From CAYOXM01 sp964407925 (GTDB lineage: Bacteria; Patescibacteriota; Patescibacteriia; SG8-24): DNA of 52,496 nucleotides. Of the stretch, positions 46,177-52,496 are shown piece by piece. The DNA lies in the NCBI GenBank assembly GCA_964407925.1, contig CAYOXM010000009.1, positions 1 through 52,496 of the forward strand. Reading direction: 5' to 3'. Under the pieces are notes generated by a model, which was given only the letters and a program-made list of their open reading frames with translations, made no database searches and had not been told where the DNA came from. The position numbers were made by a program, and so were the translations under genes. Each line of letters opens with the position of its first letter. Positions within the stretch are counted from its first letter, which is position 1.

Positions 46177-46599
46177 ATGGAAAATCGCGTCGCGCCGCCG
46201 GCCGTACCCGAAGGCGAAATCAGACTTACTTTCGTCCGGTCTTCCGGGCCGGGCGGACAGAACGTCAACAAGACCGCGACGAAAGCCCAGCTGCATTGGA
46301 GCGTCGGCGACTCCGCGTCATTCTCCGAGGAACAGAAGGCCGCGATCCGCCGGAGCGCGGGCGGCCGCCTGAATGACCGCGACGAAATCGTGCTGTCTTC
46401 GGACGCCGAACGATCGCAGCTGCAGAATCGGGACGAAGTCGTCAGGCGTCTCCGCCAGCTCGTCGCAGTGGCGCTTACGCCGAAAAAGGTCCGTAGGCCG
46501 ACCAAAGTCAGCCGGGCTCAAAAGATGCGTCGGCTCGAAGAGAAGCGCCTGCGTGGGAAAAAGAAAAGCGTACGGCGGCCGCCGCGGGGCGACTGGTGA
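46177..46599 (+). CDS. arfB: Peptidyl-tRNA hydrolase ArfB (ribosome rescue)
   Basis: A protein of 140 residues, the usual ArfB/YaeJ length. The release-factor-like domain holds the catalytic GGQ in SSGPGGQNVNKTATKAQLHW (about residues 23-42). The C-terminal tail is strongly basic (PTKVSRAQKMRRLEEKRLRGKKKSVRRPPRGDW), which in this family inserts in the empty mRNA channel of stalled ribosomes. It frees nascent chains from non-stop complexes. The frame is open for 312 bases upstream across the protease gene and terminator; that part is not real, because promoter and family length both point to ATG 46177. Confidence 0.93.
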   Translation: MENRVAPPAVPEGEIRLTFVRSSGPGGQNVNKTATKAQLHWSVGDSASFSEEQKAAIRRSAGGRLNDRDEIVLSSDAERSQLQNRDEVVRRLRQLVAVALTPKKVRRPTKVSRAQKMRRLEEKRLRGKKKSVRRPPRGDW

Positions 46600-46622
46600 T
46601 GTCCGTCCTTCGCCGTTTGGCG

Positions 46623-46628
46623 TATACT
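46623..46628 (+). promoter_or_regulatory. -10 promoter of ywbE, leaderless
   Basis: TATACT ends ten bases before the ATG at 46638. There is no TGn in the correct place and no clear -35. Confidence 0.5.
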
Positions 46629-46637
46629 CGGAACACT

Positions 46638-46832
46638 ATGAGCGGACAGGACAGAAAGGCGATTAAGGCGGGCATGAAGGTCGACATCGTCCTCAAGCAG
46701 GACCAGCGCACCGGCAGGCTGACGCGCGGCGTCGTGCGGGACGTCCTGACGAACTCCCCGAACCACCCGCACGGCATCAAGGTGCGCTTGGCGAACGGCG
46801 AGGTCGGCCGCGTACGGCACATCATCGAGTGA
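46638..46832 (+). CDS. ywbE: YwbE family protein (DUF2196)
   Basis: A protein of 64 residues that matches the short YwbE family: GQDRKAIKAGMKVDIVLKQDQRTGRLTRGVVRDVLTNSPNHPHGIKVRLANGEVGRVRHI. It has the form of a small SH3/KOW-like barrel and probably binds RNA or protein; no activity is established. ATG 46638 is chosen over an ATG at 46596 that overlaps arfB, since the promoter lies between them. Next comes a tiny basic protein 24 bases on. Confidence 0.88.
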   Translation: MSGQDRKAIKAGMKVDIVLKQDQRTGRLTRGVVRDVLTNSPNHPHGIKVRLANGEVGRVRHIIE

Positions 46833-46856
46833 ACCTTACTCCTCATTCACGATCGT

Positions 46857-46931
46857 ATGGCCAAAGGCAATCACGCCCAGCAGAAGGAAAAGAAAAAACC
46901 GAAGCAGGACAAGAAGAAACAAGGCAGGTAG
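46857..46931 (+). CDS. Tiny Lys/Gln-rich protein (24 aa)
   Basis: ATG 46857 gives MAKGNHAQQKEKKKPKQDKK followed by KQGR and a stop. Half the residues are Lys or Gln. I recall many bacterial genomes carrying a near-identical MAKGN-QxKKEKKKPKK protein of 20-30 residues, so this is likely a real gene despite its length. It would be disordered and could bind RNA or ribosomes. It follows ywbE by 24 nt and ends three bases before the convergent flavoprotein gene. Confidence 0.6.
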   Translation: MAKGNHAQQKEKKKPKQDKKKQGR

Positions 46932-46934
46932 CTC

Positions 46935-48179
46935 TTACTTTGCGCCGGCGATGCTCTCGCCCGCGAGGTGTCCGGTCGCCCATGACGCCTGCAGGTTGAA
47001 GCCGCCGGTGAAACCGTCGATGTCCAAAATTTCCCCGGCGAAATACAGCCCGGGGCAGATTTTTGATTCCATGGTCGAAGGGTCGACTTCGCTGAGCGGT
47101 ACGCCGCCGGCGGTAACAAACTCGTCACCGCCGCCGCGTTGCACGACGTGCAGCGGGACGGCTTTTAGCCACTGCACGCACCGCGCCACGTCCGCCTTCG
47201 GCGTCTGGTCCGCTCGGCGTTCGCCGGAGACGGCGATTTCGCCAAGGCAAATGCCGACGAGGGACTTGGGGATCACCGCCGCGAGCACGTTTGCGAAAAT
47301 TTTCGCCGGGTTGTCCTGCATCTGCAGCGTGATGGCTTCGTGAAGCGCGGTGGGCGTCAGGTCCGGGAATAGATCGATGTTGATTTCCAGCGGAACCGCG
47401 TGATCGTATTTTTCGAACGCGACAAGCGAGGAGAGCGCGAACACCGCCGGTCCGCTCACGCCCTTGTGCGTGAAGAGGAACGGTCCGGTGAAGGTGATTC
47501 CCCTGCCGCGACGAGCGGTGAATTTCGCCTTCGGGAACGACAGGCCGGAAACCTCGGCCGGCCAGCGTTCGCGCGTGAAGAAGGCGTTGAGGCTGGGCGC
47601 AAGCGGGGTGAGCGAGTGGCCGAGCGAGAGCGCGAAGGCGTAACCGTCGCCGGTCGATCCGGTGTGACGGTAAGCCTGACCTCCGGTCGTGAGCACGACG
47701 GCATCGGCGGAAAGCGGTTCCGGTTGATCTTTCACGTGAACGTCGAAACCGCCCGTAGCACGGCGCGAAATGCCGGTGACGTTCTTCTTGAGGAGGACGT
47801 GCATGCGTGGCGTATCGAACGCGCGTTCGAACGCCCGAACGACGTCCTTGCCGTCGTCCGAAACGGGGAACACGCGCAGGTCGTCCTCCGTCTTGAGCGG
47901 AACGCCGTGGCTCTCGAACCACGCCTGCACCGCTTCCGGCGGGAAGGTGAACATCGCTGACGAGAGGAATTTTGACCCGCGGGGATACTTGGTCAGGACC
48001 GTGCGTACGTCGAGGATGCCCGTCGTCACGTTGCACCGGCCGCCGCCGGAGATGATGACCTTCTTGCCTAGGCCGTCATTCCGTTCCAACAGGAAAACGT
48101 CCGCCTCGGGGTCGGCGTCGAGAATGGTCGCTGCAGTCATGAGTCCGGCGGCACCGCCGCCGATGATCGCGGTACGCAT
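46935..48179 (-). CDS. BaiN/HI0933-type FAD-dependent oxidoreductase
   Basis: A flavoprotein of 414 residues. The FAD-binding dinucleotide fold opens the protein (MRTAIIGGGAAGLMTAATIL) and is followed by the family marker GKKVIISGGGRCNVT. The middle has the inserted barrel domain, and VVLTTGGQAYRHTGSTGDGY is the usual second nucleotide-contact segment. The C terminus closes the FAD site with GLYFAGEILDIDGFTGGFNLQ and the helix ASWATGHLAGESIAG. The family includes BaiN and annotated aminoacetone oxidases; the physiological substrate is unclear. Start at 48179 is supported by a leaderless promoter; an in-frame ATG at 48191 lies inside the -10 box. The frame remains open far upstream, which is spurious. 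Confidence 0.93.
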   Translation of the reverse strand: MRTAIIGGGAAGLMTAATILDADPEADVFLLERNDGLGKKVIISGGGRCNVTTGILDVRTVLTKYPRGSKFLSSAMFTFPPEAVQAWFESHGVPLKTEDDLRVFPVSDDGKDVVRAFERAFDTPRMHVLLKKNVTGISRRATGGFDVHVKDQPEPLSADAVVLTTGGQAYRHTGSTGDGYAFALSLGHSLTPLAPSLNAFFTRERWPAEVSGLSFPKAKFTARRGRGITFTGPFLFTHKGVSGPAVFALSSLVAFEKYDHAVPLEINIDLFPDLTPTALHEAITLQMQDNPAKIFANVLAAVIPKSLVGICLGEIAVSGERRADQTPKADVARCVQWLKAVPLHVVQRGGGDEFVTAGGVPLSEVDPSTMESKICPGLYFAGEILDIDGFTGGFNLQASWATGHLAGESIAGAK

Positions 48180-48186
48180 GGTGGTA

Positions 48187-48195
48187 GGCATAGCA
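48187..48195 (-). promoter_or_regulatory. Extended -10 promoter of the flavoprotein gene, leaderless
   Basis: TGCTATGCC on the minus strand; the ATG at 48179 is the eighth base after the hexamer. It overlaps an alternative in-frame ATG, thereby deciding the start. Confidence 0.6.
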
Positions 48196-48232
48196 CGAAT
48201 CGCGCGTTTTTCATAGCCTTGTCGCCCGAAAT

Positions 48233-48262
48233 AAAACGCCGCACCCTCGCGGGGGGGTGCGG
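48233..48262 (-). terminator. Terminator of the small zinc-ribbon gene
   Basis: Minus-strand arms CCGCACCC/GGGTGCGG with a C/G-rich loop, followed by CGTTTTATTT, a few bases after the stop at 48275. Confidence 0.7.
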
Positions 48263-48274
48263 TGCGAAGCGCGG

Positions 48275-48430
48275 CTACGCGTTCTTGATCGGCCCCTTCT
48301 TCTTGCAGGACTTGCGCTGCGAAGACGCGTGCTTGCGTTCGCCGCGGCAATAGGGGCACTCCGTATCGACCGTGACATTCTGGTTGGCCTGTTTGACCTG
48401 CTTCTCTTGCTGACCGCCGTTTTTGCCCAT
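48275..48430 (-). CDS. Small Cys-containing basic protein (51 aa)
   Basis: ATG 48430 begins MGKNGGQQEKQVKQANQNV. It then has a CPYC pair at residues 25 and 28 and one more Cys at 42 with His34 nearby (RKHASSQRKSC), and a basic end (KKKGPIKNA). C25, C28, H34 or C42 could hold a zinc ion. A GGAGA stretch lies about ten bases upstream of the ATG on the minus strand. No family recognised; small proteins of this composition often bind ribosomes or nucleic acids. It has its own terminator, supporting that it is a real gene. Confidence 0.65.
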   Translation of the reverse strand: MGKNGGQQEKQVKQANQNVTVDTECPYCRGERKHASSQRKSCKKKGPIKNA

Positions 48431-48557
48431 CTCTGCCGTCTCCTCTTTCTTGTTGCGCGTTGGATGACGCGCATGCTGGCGCGTAGGGCGAAAGGATGCC
48501 GCATGCGGCGCGCGATGTCAAGCGGCTCGTGGCTTCCGTCGGACTTGACTCCGCATT

Positions 48558-48587
48558 TTGACCGCGAGCGCAATTTTCTGCTATACT
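48558..48587 (+). promoter_or_regulatory. Sigma70-type promoter with -35 and extended -10
   Basis: TTGACC at 48558-48563, an 18-bp spacer and TATACT at 48582-48587 with TGC before it: the best-formed promoter in the window. ATG at 48621. Confidence 0.7.
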
Positions 48588-48620
48588 GTCAGTATTCTCC
48601 TTATTAATCGCAAATCGGTT

Positions 48621-49352
48621 ATGCGAAACATTTCCTTGGCGCCGCCTTCGCGGAGGCATGTACATTACGCGGTCGGCGCGGTCGCGGCGCTCGTCATCGT
48701 TTACGTGGCAACGCTGGTGCGCCCCTTCGCCTCGGAAGCGAGCACCATTCCGCCGATGCCGGTCGAATATTCCGCCTACGGCACGTCCACGGTCGTGTGC
48801 GGCGCGCCGGACCCCATGGTGCAGTATCTCGCGGACGGCTCGACGTATGCAAAGAAATTCACTTACGGGAAAACCAGCAGCGGGACGCAGGTCCTCGCAA
48901 GCTGCTCCTCGCCATACGGCGGCGTGACGAAGTTCATTGCCTTGCGGCGGAGCAAGAAGGACAGCACGATCAGTTATCGCATTAAGATCGACGGTGCTGC
49001 GCTGCCGCTCATCGACATCTATAACGCCGCTGACAGGCCGAAGGATTCGGTGCAGACGGAAGGTTGGACGTTTGGAGAGACGTACATAACGTCGACATTG
49101 CCCATCAAGTTCAAGTCCTCGCTCGTCATTGAAGCGGAGGTGCGCGGAAAACCCAGCATCGAGTCGGGCGACACGACGCTGTACACCGGCGCCCACGTGA
49201 TGTTCGAGCCGCAGAATTACGAGGACGCGTTGCCGGTCAAGTTCCTCAAGCCGCAAGAGGTCAAATTCGAGCCCGGCGTGACGCCGACCGTGAACATCGG
49301 CAATTCGCCGACCGTGAACATCGGCGGCCAGCCCATCCAGGTCAAAAATTAG
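48621..49352 (+). CDS. Exported or anchored surface protein with NIGxSPTVN tail
   Basis: A protein of 243 residues from ATG 48621. A basic N terminus and one membrane helix (YAVGAVAALVIVYVATLV) place the rest outside. The outer domain is beta-rich with two Cys (VVCGAPDP and LASCSSPYGG) and segments such as TKFIALRRSKKDSTISYRIKIDGAALPLIDIYNA. The C terminus repeats PTVNIGNSPTVNIGGQPIQV, a short motif common at the end of surface proteins in this group. It has its own promoter and terminator, so it is an independent gene, perhaps related in role to the surface proteins at 3893-7751. Function unknown. Confidence 0.72.
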   Translation: MRNISLAPPSRRHVHYAVGAVAALVIVYVATLVRPFASEASTIPPMPVEYSAYGTSTVVCGAPDPMVQYLADGSTYAKKFTYGKTSSGTQVLASCSSPYGGVTKFIALRRSKKDSTISYRIKIDGAALPLIDIYNAADRPKDSVQTEGWTFGETYITSTLPIKFKSSLVIEAEVRGKPSIESGDTTLYTGAHVMFEPQNYEDALPVKFLKPQEVKFEPGVTPTVNIGNSPTVNIGGQPIQVKN

Positions 49353-49368
49353 TGACGAGGAGGTCTCT

Positions 49369-49398
49369 GAGAAAACCGCCAGAAATGGCGGTTTTCTC
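49369..49398 (+). terminator. Rho-independent terminator
   Basis: Perfect 13-bp arms GAGAAAACCGCCA/TGGCGGTTTTCTC around a GAAA tetraloop. Confidence 0.85.
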
Positions 49399-49480
49399 TT
49401 TGGGTGGGGGTATCGGCCCATTCATGTAAGAATATGCCGGTCCCCGCGTCGAATAAGGCATAGAAACGCTAATATTTTCG

Positions 49481-50491
49481 ATGTTTATGCGGAAACGACT
49501 CGTTCGGGTCACGTCGGCGGCGCTCCTGCTTGCTTCGCTCGCTACCCCGGCATTCGCTCACGGGAACGAGAAGGAGAAGGAGAACAAGGGCAACGGTTGG
49601 GCGTTTGGACACGTCATCGCCAAGCTCAACAAGGACATGAAGTTCTGGAAGGAGGCGAAGCGCGAGGTCCTTCAGGTGGCGAACGCCTGCCTTCAGGACG
49701 CGCGCGAGGCGCATGCCGACGCCGTCGAGGCCGCGCGGGATGCAAATGACGCGACGCTCCGTGGCGCGCGAAACGCCTACCGCGACGCGCTCGATACCGC
49801 CGGCGCCGCCCAGCGTTTGGCGCTGAGGAACGCGCGCAAGGTCCGCCGCGAGGCGATGGCGTCCGCGCGCGCGACGCTCATCGCGAGCGACAAGGGAGAG
49901 GTCGCCATTGCCGCGTACGTGACCGCGAAGACCAAGGCCGACGCGGATCATGACGCGGCTAAGAAGGCCGCGCAGGAGGCGTATCGCGCCGCCAAGGCCG
50001 CCGCGGAAACCCCGTGGAAGGCCGCCAAGGCCGCCGCCGACGTCACCTTCTCCGCGGCGAAAGCCAAGGCGGATGCCGATCTGATCGCCGCGAAGGCGAA
50101 GTGCGCCGCGACGACGCCTGCGCCGGCCCCCGTGCCGACGCCGGTTGCCGACACGTACGCGCCGGGCGCGACGACCGTCTCGCTGTCGAGCATCACCTCC
50201 TCTTCGGTGGTCGTGAGCTGGATCGCGCCGGGCGATGACGCCGCGGTCGGTACCGCGAGCGCATACGACCTCCGCTACTCGACGTCGGCCATCGTCACGG
50301 CGGCCGACTTCAACGCGGCGATTCCGGTCGTCGGCGAGCCGGCTCCCGCCGTTGCTGGGACCACGCAGTCGATGACGGTATCCGGCCTCTCCGCGAACAC
50401 TGCCTACTGGTTCGCCCTGAAGACGCAGGACGAAGTGCCGAACGTCTCGGTCCAGTCGAACGTGGCGACCGCGACGACGCTCGCTCCCTAA
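49481..50491 (+). CDS. Secreted protein with long helical stalk and fibronectin type III-like domain
   Basis: A protein of 336 residues. A signal peptide (VTSAALLLASLATPAFAHG) starts the protein. A helical region rich in Ala, Lys and Asp runs from about 45 to 205 with repeats like AAKKAAQEAYRAAKAAAETPWKAAKAAADVTFSAAKAKADAD, i.e. a coiled-coil stalk. A Pro linker (PAPAPVPTPVADTYAPG) leads to one FnIII-like domain (TTVSLSSITSSSVVVSWIAPGDDAAVGTASAYDLRYST...GLSANTAYWFALKTQDEVPNVS). This build suits an extracellular spacer with a binding tip. Start could be ATG 49481 or 49487. A strong terminator follows. Confidence 0.78.
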   Translation: MFMRKRLVRVTSAALLLASLATPAFAHGNEKEKENKGNGWAFGHVIAKLNKDMKFWKEAKREVLQVANACLQDAREAHADAVEAARDANDATLRGARNAYRDALDTAGAAQRLALRNARKVRREAMASARATLIASDKGEVAIAAYVTAKTKADADHDAAKKAAQEAYRAAKAAAETPWKAAKAAADVTFSAAKAKADADLIAAKAKCAATTPAPAPVPTPVADTYAPGATTVSLSSITSSSVVVSWIAPGDDAAVGTASAYDLRYSTSAIVTAADFNAAIPVVGEPAPAVAGTTQSMTVSGLSANTAYWFALKTQDEVPNVSVQSNVATATTLAP

Positions 50492-50514
50492 AAGCAAGAC
50501 CGAACGCAGAAAAG

Positions 50515-50545
50515 AAAGCCGCCCCTCCTCCGCGGGGCGGCTTTT
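50515..50545 (+). terminator. Terminator of the FnIII-like gene
   Basis: 11-bp arms AAAGCCGCCCC/GGGGCGGCTTT with an 8-nt loop and T4. Confidence 0.85.
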
Positions 50546-50553
50546 CGTAAAAG

Positions 50554-50579
50554 AAAAAGCCCGTTTTTGAAACGGGCTT
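50554..50579 (-). terminator. Terminator of the PHP-domain gene
   Basis: On the minus strand, AAGCCCGTTT pairs with AAACGGGCTT and a T5 run follows, just after the stop at 50585. Confidence 0.82.
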
Positions 50580-50584
50580 CGAAG

Positions 50585-51646
50585 TCAGCCGCCGGTGGGC
50601 GCGGAAGCGGCCCTCGACACGTAGACGGGGTTCGTCCAGGCTCGGCGGTAGTCCGATGTGCGTGTCACGCGAACGCGGACGTACTTCTCGTCGCCCTTGG
50701 CCGCGTAGCTCGCGGCGAACGCGTCACGCTCGGTCTTCGCGACCTTGCCGCCGTCGACGATGAACTCGATGTTGCACTTCTTCGGCACCGCGACCGCGAC
50801 CGTCCCGGCGCTGACCGTGACGGACGTGATGACGGCGCCGAAGCTCGCGTAGAAGTTCCCGCTCCTCAGGTTAGCCATCACGTCGGCGAGGGTGAGCGCG
50901 TCGGCGAACACGTTGACCGATGCCGTCATGCAGTACGCGTGGCGCACGTCATGGCAGTCGTCGACCGCCGTGATGTTCGTGCGCCGGCCGTTCGAAAGGA
51001 GCATGTCGACGCGGCGTTCGGCGTTCTGGTTCGATGCGTCATTCGACGAGTTCCACGTCTCGACGGCGTCGTAGCCGCTGACGTCGAGGAGCGCCTTGTC
51101 GGACCAGCATGGGTTCGCCGGATAGCTTCCCGGCCAGTCCGGATGGTTGATCTGGACGAACGATCCTTCCGCCCGCGCCTGATCGATCACGTCCTGCGGC
51201 AACCGCGCGCCGGGCGCGGCAGTCGTGGCGTTGATGCGGTTTTCATGCAGGCAGGTATGGTCGTTTTCGACGCCGGGAACGAACAGGATGCCGGGCACGC
51301 CCGGGTCCGGCGTGTTGTAGTTGTGGTCCGTGATCGCCACGAAGTCGTAACCGGCCTTCTTGTACGCCGCCACGACGGCAGCGGGGGATTGCGCCCCGTC
51401 GGAATTCGTCGTGTGCGCGTGCAGTTGCCCTCGGAACATCCGTGCCTTCGGGCGGTACGGCGATTCGAGCGTGACGACCGCCGCGAGGGACGCGTCGGCC
51501 GCCGCCGCGACGGACGTCGTGCGGACGGGTGCTTCGGCGGAGGTGACCTGCGGCGCGACGATGCCGTTGCCCGTGCGTTCTATGCCGACGGAAAGAAGCA
51601 GTATGGTCGCCAAAACGACGGCCGCGAGCTTCAGGACGTTCTTCAT
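50585..51646 (-). CDS. Exported PHP-domain metallophosphoesterase (CehA/McbA-like)
   Basis: A protein of 353 residues. The N-terminal hydrophobic segment (VLKLAAVVLATILLLSVGI) is a signal or anchor. The PHP metal centre is read from RGQLHAHTTNSDG (motif I), VAITDHNYN (II), FVPGVENDH (III), VQINHPDWPG (IV) and VDDCHD, which gives the His/Asp/Glu ligands for a multi-metal site. The C terminus is a beta domain (NFYASFGAVITSVTVSAGTVAV...YVRVRVTRTSDYRRAWTNPVYV). It should hydrolyse phosphoesters outside the cytosol, but the substrate is not evident. An AAAGGAA stretch lies 11 nt before the ATG. It has its own terminator. Confidence 0.85.
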   Translation of the reverse strand: MKNVLKLAAVVLATILLLSVGIERTGNGIVAPQVTSAEAPVRTTSVAAAADASLAAVVTLESPYRPKARMFRGQLHAHTTNSDGAQSPAAVVAAYKKAGYDFVAITDHNYNTPDPGVPGILFVPGVENDHTCLHENRINATTAAPGARLPQDVIDQARAEGSFVQINHPDWPGSYPANPCWSDKALLDVSGYDAVETWNSSNDASNQNAERRVDMLLSNGRRTNITAVDDCHDVRHAYCMTASVNVFADALTLADVMANLRSGNFYASFGAVITSVTVSAGTVAVAVPKKCNIEFIVDGGKVAKTERDAFAASYAAKGDEKYVRVRVTRTSDYRRAWTNPVYVSRAASAPTGG

Positions 51647-51732
51647 CGGGTATTCCTTTGTGAAGGCGCCATCGCGCCAAAGGTGCGGACGGCACGCTCA
51701 TTCAAGCAACAGTCGCGCAGGCGGTCAAACGT

Positions 51733-51760
51733 TTGCCGGCGCGGAACGCCGTGCTATCAT
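51733..51760 (+). promoter_or_regulatory. Promoter of the VOC gene
   Basis: TTGCCG at 51733-51738, a 16-bp spacer, and TATCAT at 51755-51760 preceded by TGC. ATG at 51794. Confidence 0.5.
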
Positions 51761-51793
51761 CCTCGTGATAAACCACGCGTAACCGATCCTGAC

Positions 51794-52192
51794 ATGAACC
51801 GCGTCGCGCACTTCGAAATTCACGCCGATGACCCCGAACGGGCGGCCGGCTTCTACGCCAAGACTTTCGGGTGGGAGATTAAGAAATGGGAAGGCGGCCA
51901 GTTCGAGTATTGGATGGTGATGACCGGCAAGCCGGACGAACCCGGCGGCATCAACGGCGGGCTCATGCGTCGCAAGGGCGCGCCACCCGCCGAGGGTCAG
52001 GCGGTGAACGCGTACGTTTCGACGATCGTCATCGACGGCCCGTATGACGAGTGCGCGGCGAAAATCGCCGCGAACGGCGGGCACGAAGTCGTCCCGAAAG
52101 CCGCGCTCGTCGGCATGGCGTGGCAGGGCTACTTCAAGGACACCGAAGGCAACATCTTCGGCCTGCATCAGCCCGACGCGAACGCGAAATAA
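51794..52192 (+). CDS. VOC (glyoxalase/bleomycin resistance) family protein
   Basis: A protein of 132 residues from ATG 51794. The family pattern is clear: MNRVAHFEIHADDPERAAGFYAKTFGWEI at the start, and WQGYFKDTEGNIFGLHQPD at the end. His7 and Glu9 (HFEIHADD), with the second-half counterpart near the C terminus, are in the positions of a metal site. VOC proteins act on small molecules, from glyoxal adducts to dioxygenase substrates; this one cannot be narrowed down. A long open frame upstream, over the PHP gene, is a shadow. Single-gene unit with promoter and terminator. Confidence 0.9.
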   Translation: MNRVAHFEIHADDPERAAGFYAKTFGWEIKKWEGGQFEYWMVMTGKPDEPGGINGGLMRRKGAPPAEGQAVNAYVSTIVIDGPYDECAAKIAANGGHEVVPKAALVGMAWQGYFKDTEGNIFGLHQPDANAK

Positions 52193-52202
52193 GCCGCGTC
52201 GA

Positions 52203-52227
52203 AAAAATCCCCGAAATGGGGATTTTT
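52203..52227. terminator. Bidirectional terminator
   Basis: 10-bp arms AAAAATCCCC/GGGGATTTTT around GAAAT, between the VOC gene and the convergent amidase gene. Confidence 0.85.
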
Positions 52228-52229
52228 CG

Positions 52230-52496
52230 TCACCGCGTCGCCACGCGGTCGGGCAGCACTCCCTCCTCGCGCAAAAAGGCGAGCACGCCCTCGGCAAGTC
52301 CGCGCGCCGCGACGCCAGGAGCGTCGACGAGGATTTTGCGGTCACCGGCGTTCGTCAGGAAGCCCGTCTCGAGAATCATGCCCGGCGTCATTCGATGGAT
52401 GGCGTGTTCGTATTTGCGGTAGTTGAAGGCGTAGTAGCCGCGCATGTTGCGGGTCACGTTCGGGTCGCGCGGGAAGTCCGTCGCTTCGGCGTAGGA
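52230..52496 (-). CDS. N-acetylmuramoyl-L-alanine amidase (Amidase_3), C-terminal part; 5' end outside window
   Basis: The frame is open to the window edge and encodes 88 residues up to the stop at 52230. It contains the end of an Amidase_3 domain: YAFNYRKYEHAIHRMTPGMILETGFLTNAGDRKILV, where the Glu of ILETGFLTN is the catalytic or zinc-site acid of the family, followed by the final helix VAARGLAEGVLAFLREE. These enzymes cut the amide bond between muramic acid and the peptide in the cell wall during growth or division. No additional domain follows the catalytic one. The N-terminal half is not visible, so signal sequence and start are unknown. Confidence 0.88.
   Translation of the reverse strand, partial: SYAEATDFPRDPNVTRNMRGYYAFNYRKYEHAIHRMTPGMILETGFLTNAGDRKILVDAPGVAARGLAEGVLAFLREEGVLPDRVATR

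Noticed and set aside
48180..49421. Upstream extension of the flavoprotein frame to 828 residues
   Set aside because: The extension crosses two other genes and a terminator, and the FAD fold begins exactly at the leaderless start at 48179.
50567..51793. Upstream extension of the VOC gene frame, antisense to the PHP gene
   Set aside because: The VOC domain is complete from ATG 51794, and the upstream part is Arg/Val-rich shadow sequence.

Overview
The window is GC-rich (about 60% by eye) and densely coded, with no gap over 300 bases. Several genes are conserved hypotheticals that I associate with Candidate Phyla Radiation / Patescibacteria (Parcubacteria-like) genomes: the membrane-anchored HerA/TraG-like ATPase with its small partner, the 301-residue protein with a SKSKLVEGD core, tiny Lys- or Cys-rich proteins, and Cys-rich surface proteins. 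The assignment is from recall of these families, not from a search. Many genes have an extended -10 box of the form TGnTATnnT, often only 6-12 nt before the start codon, so many transcripts look leaderless or nearly so.

Layout. 1-2245: chaperone block (3' end of dnaK, a DUF3467 protein, a zinc ribbon, dnaJ). 2352-8505: envelope block with a membrane protein, two Cys-rich surface proteins carrying phage-tail-like repeats, and two distantly related anchored proteins. 8601-16997: core genes (cysS, a CorA-like transporter whose GMN motif is replaced, the HerA/TraG-like ATPase operon, a conserved hypothetical, dnaX), followed by tRNA-Gln(CTG) at 17004-17077. 17078 to about 25100: an integrated element of lower GC at its left end, with an unknown cytosolic + four-TM gene pair, a serine recombinase, an HNH-like protein, terminase large and small subunits, a ParB-methyltransferase fusion and an unknown protein, but no capsid, portal or tail gene.

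25214-41297: a copper/silver-type metal island with a His-rich lipoprotein, an RND adaptor and HME-type RND pump, a BNR-repeat protein, a fusion of two HMA domains, a SafE/UreH-like membrane domain and a cupredoxin, a CopZ-like chaperone, a CopA-type (CPC) ATPase, a DUF2892-DoxX fusion, a double DUF305 protein and a CopB-type (CPH) ATPase. Together these suggest a relay: outer-face binding proteins and the RND pair on one side, the HMA chaperone feeding the ATPases and the membrane/cupredoxin fusion on the other. No metal-sensing regulator and no TolC-like channel is visible.

41480-43182: three single-gene units (Imm5-like, DUF1761, DUF2200), each preceded by a hairpin whose T-run merges into the next promoter; two of the spacers share a 40-bp near-identical repeat. 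43227-52496: Cys-rich secreted repeat protein, two divergent exported-protein genes under a mirror-image promoter pair and strong Shine-Dalgarno sequences, ArfB, YwbE, tiny basic and zinc-ribbon proteins, a BaiN/HI0933-type flavoprotein, two surface proteins, a PHP-domain phosphoesterase, a VOC protein and the 3' part of an amidase.
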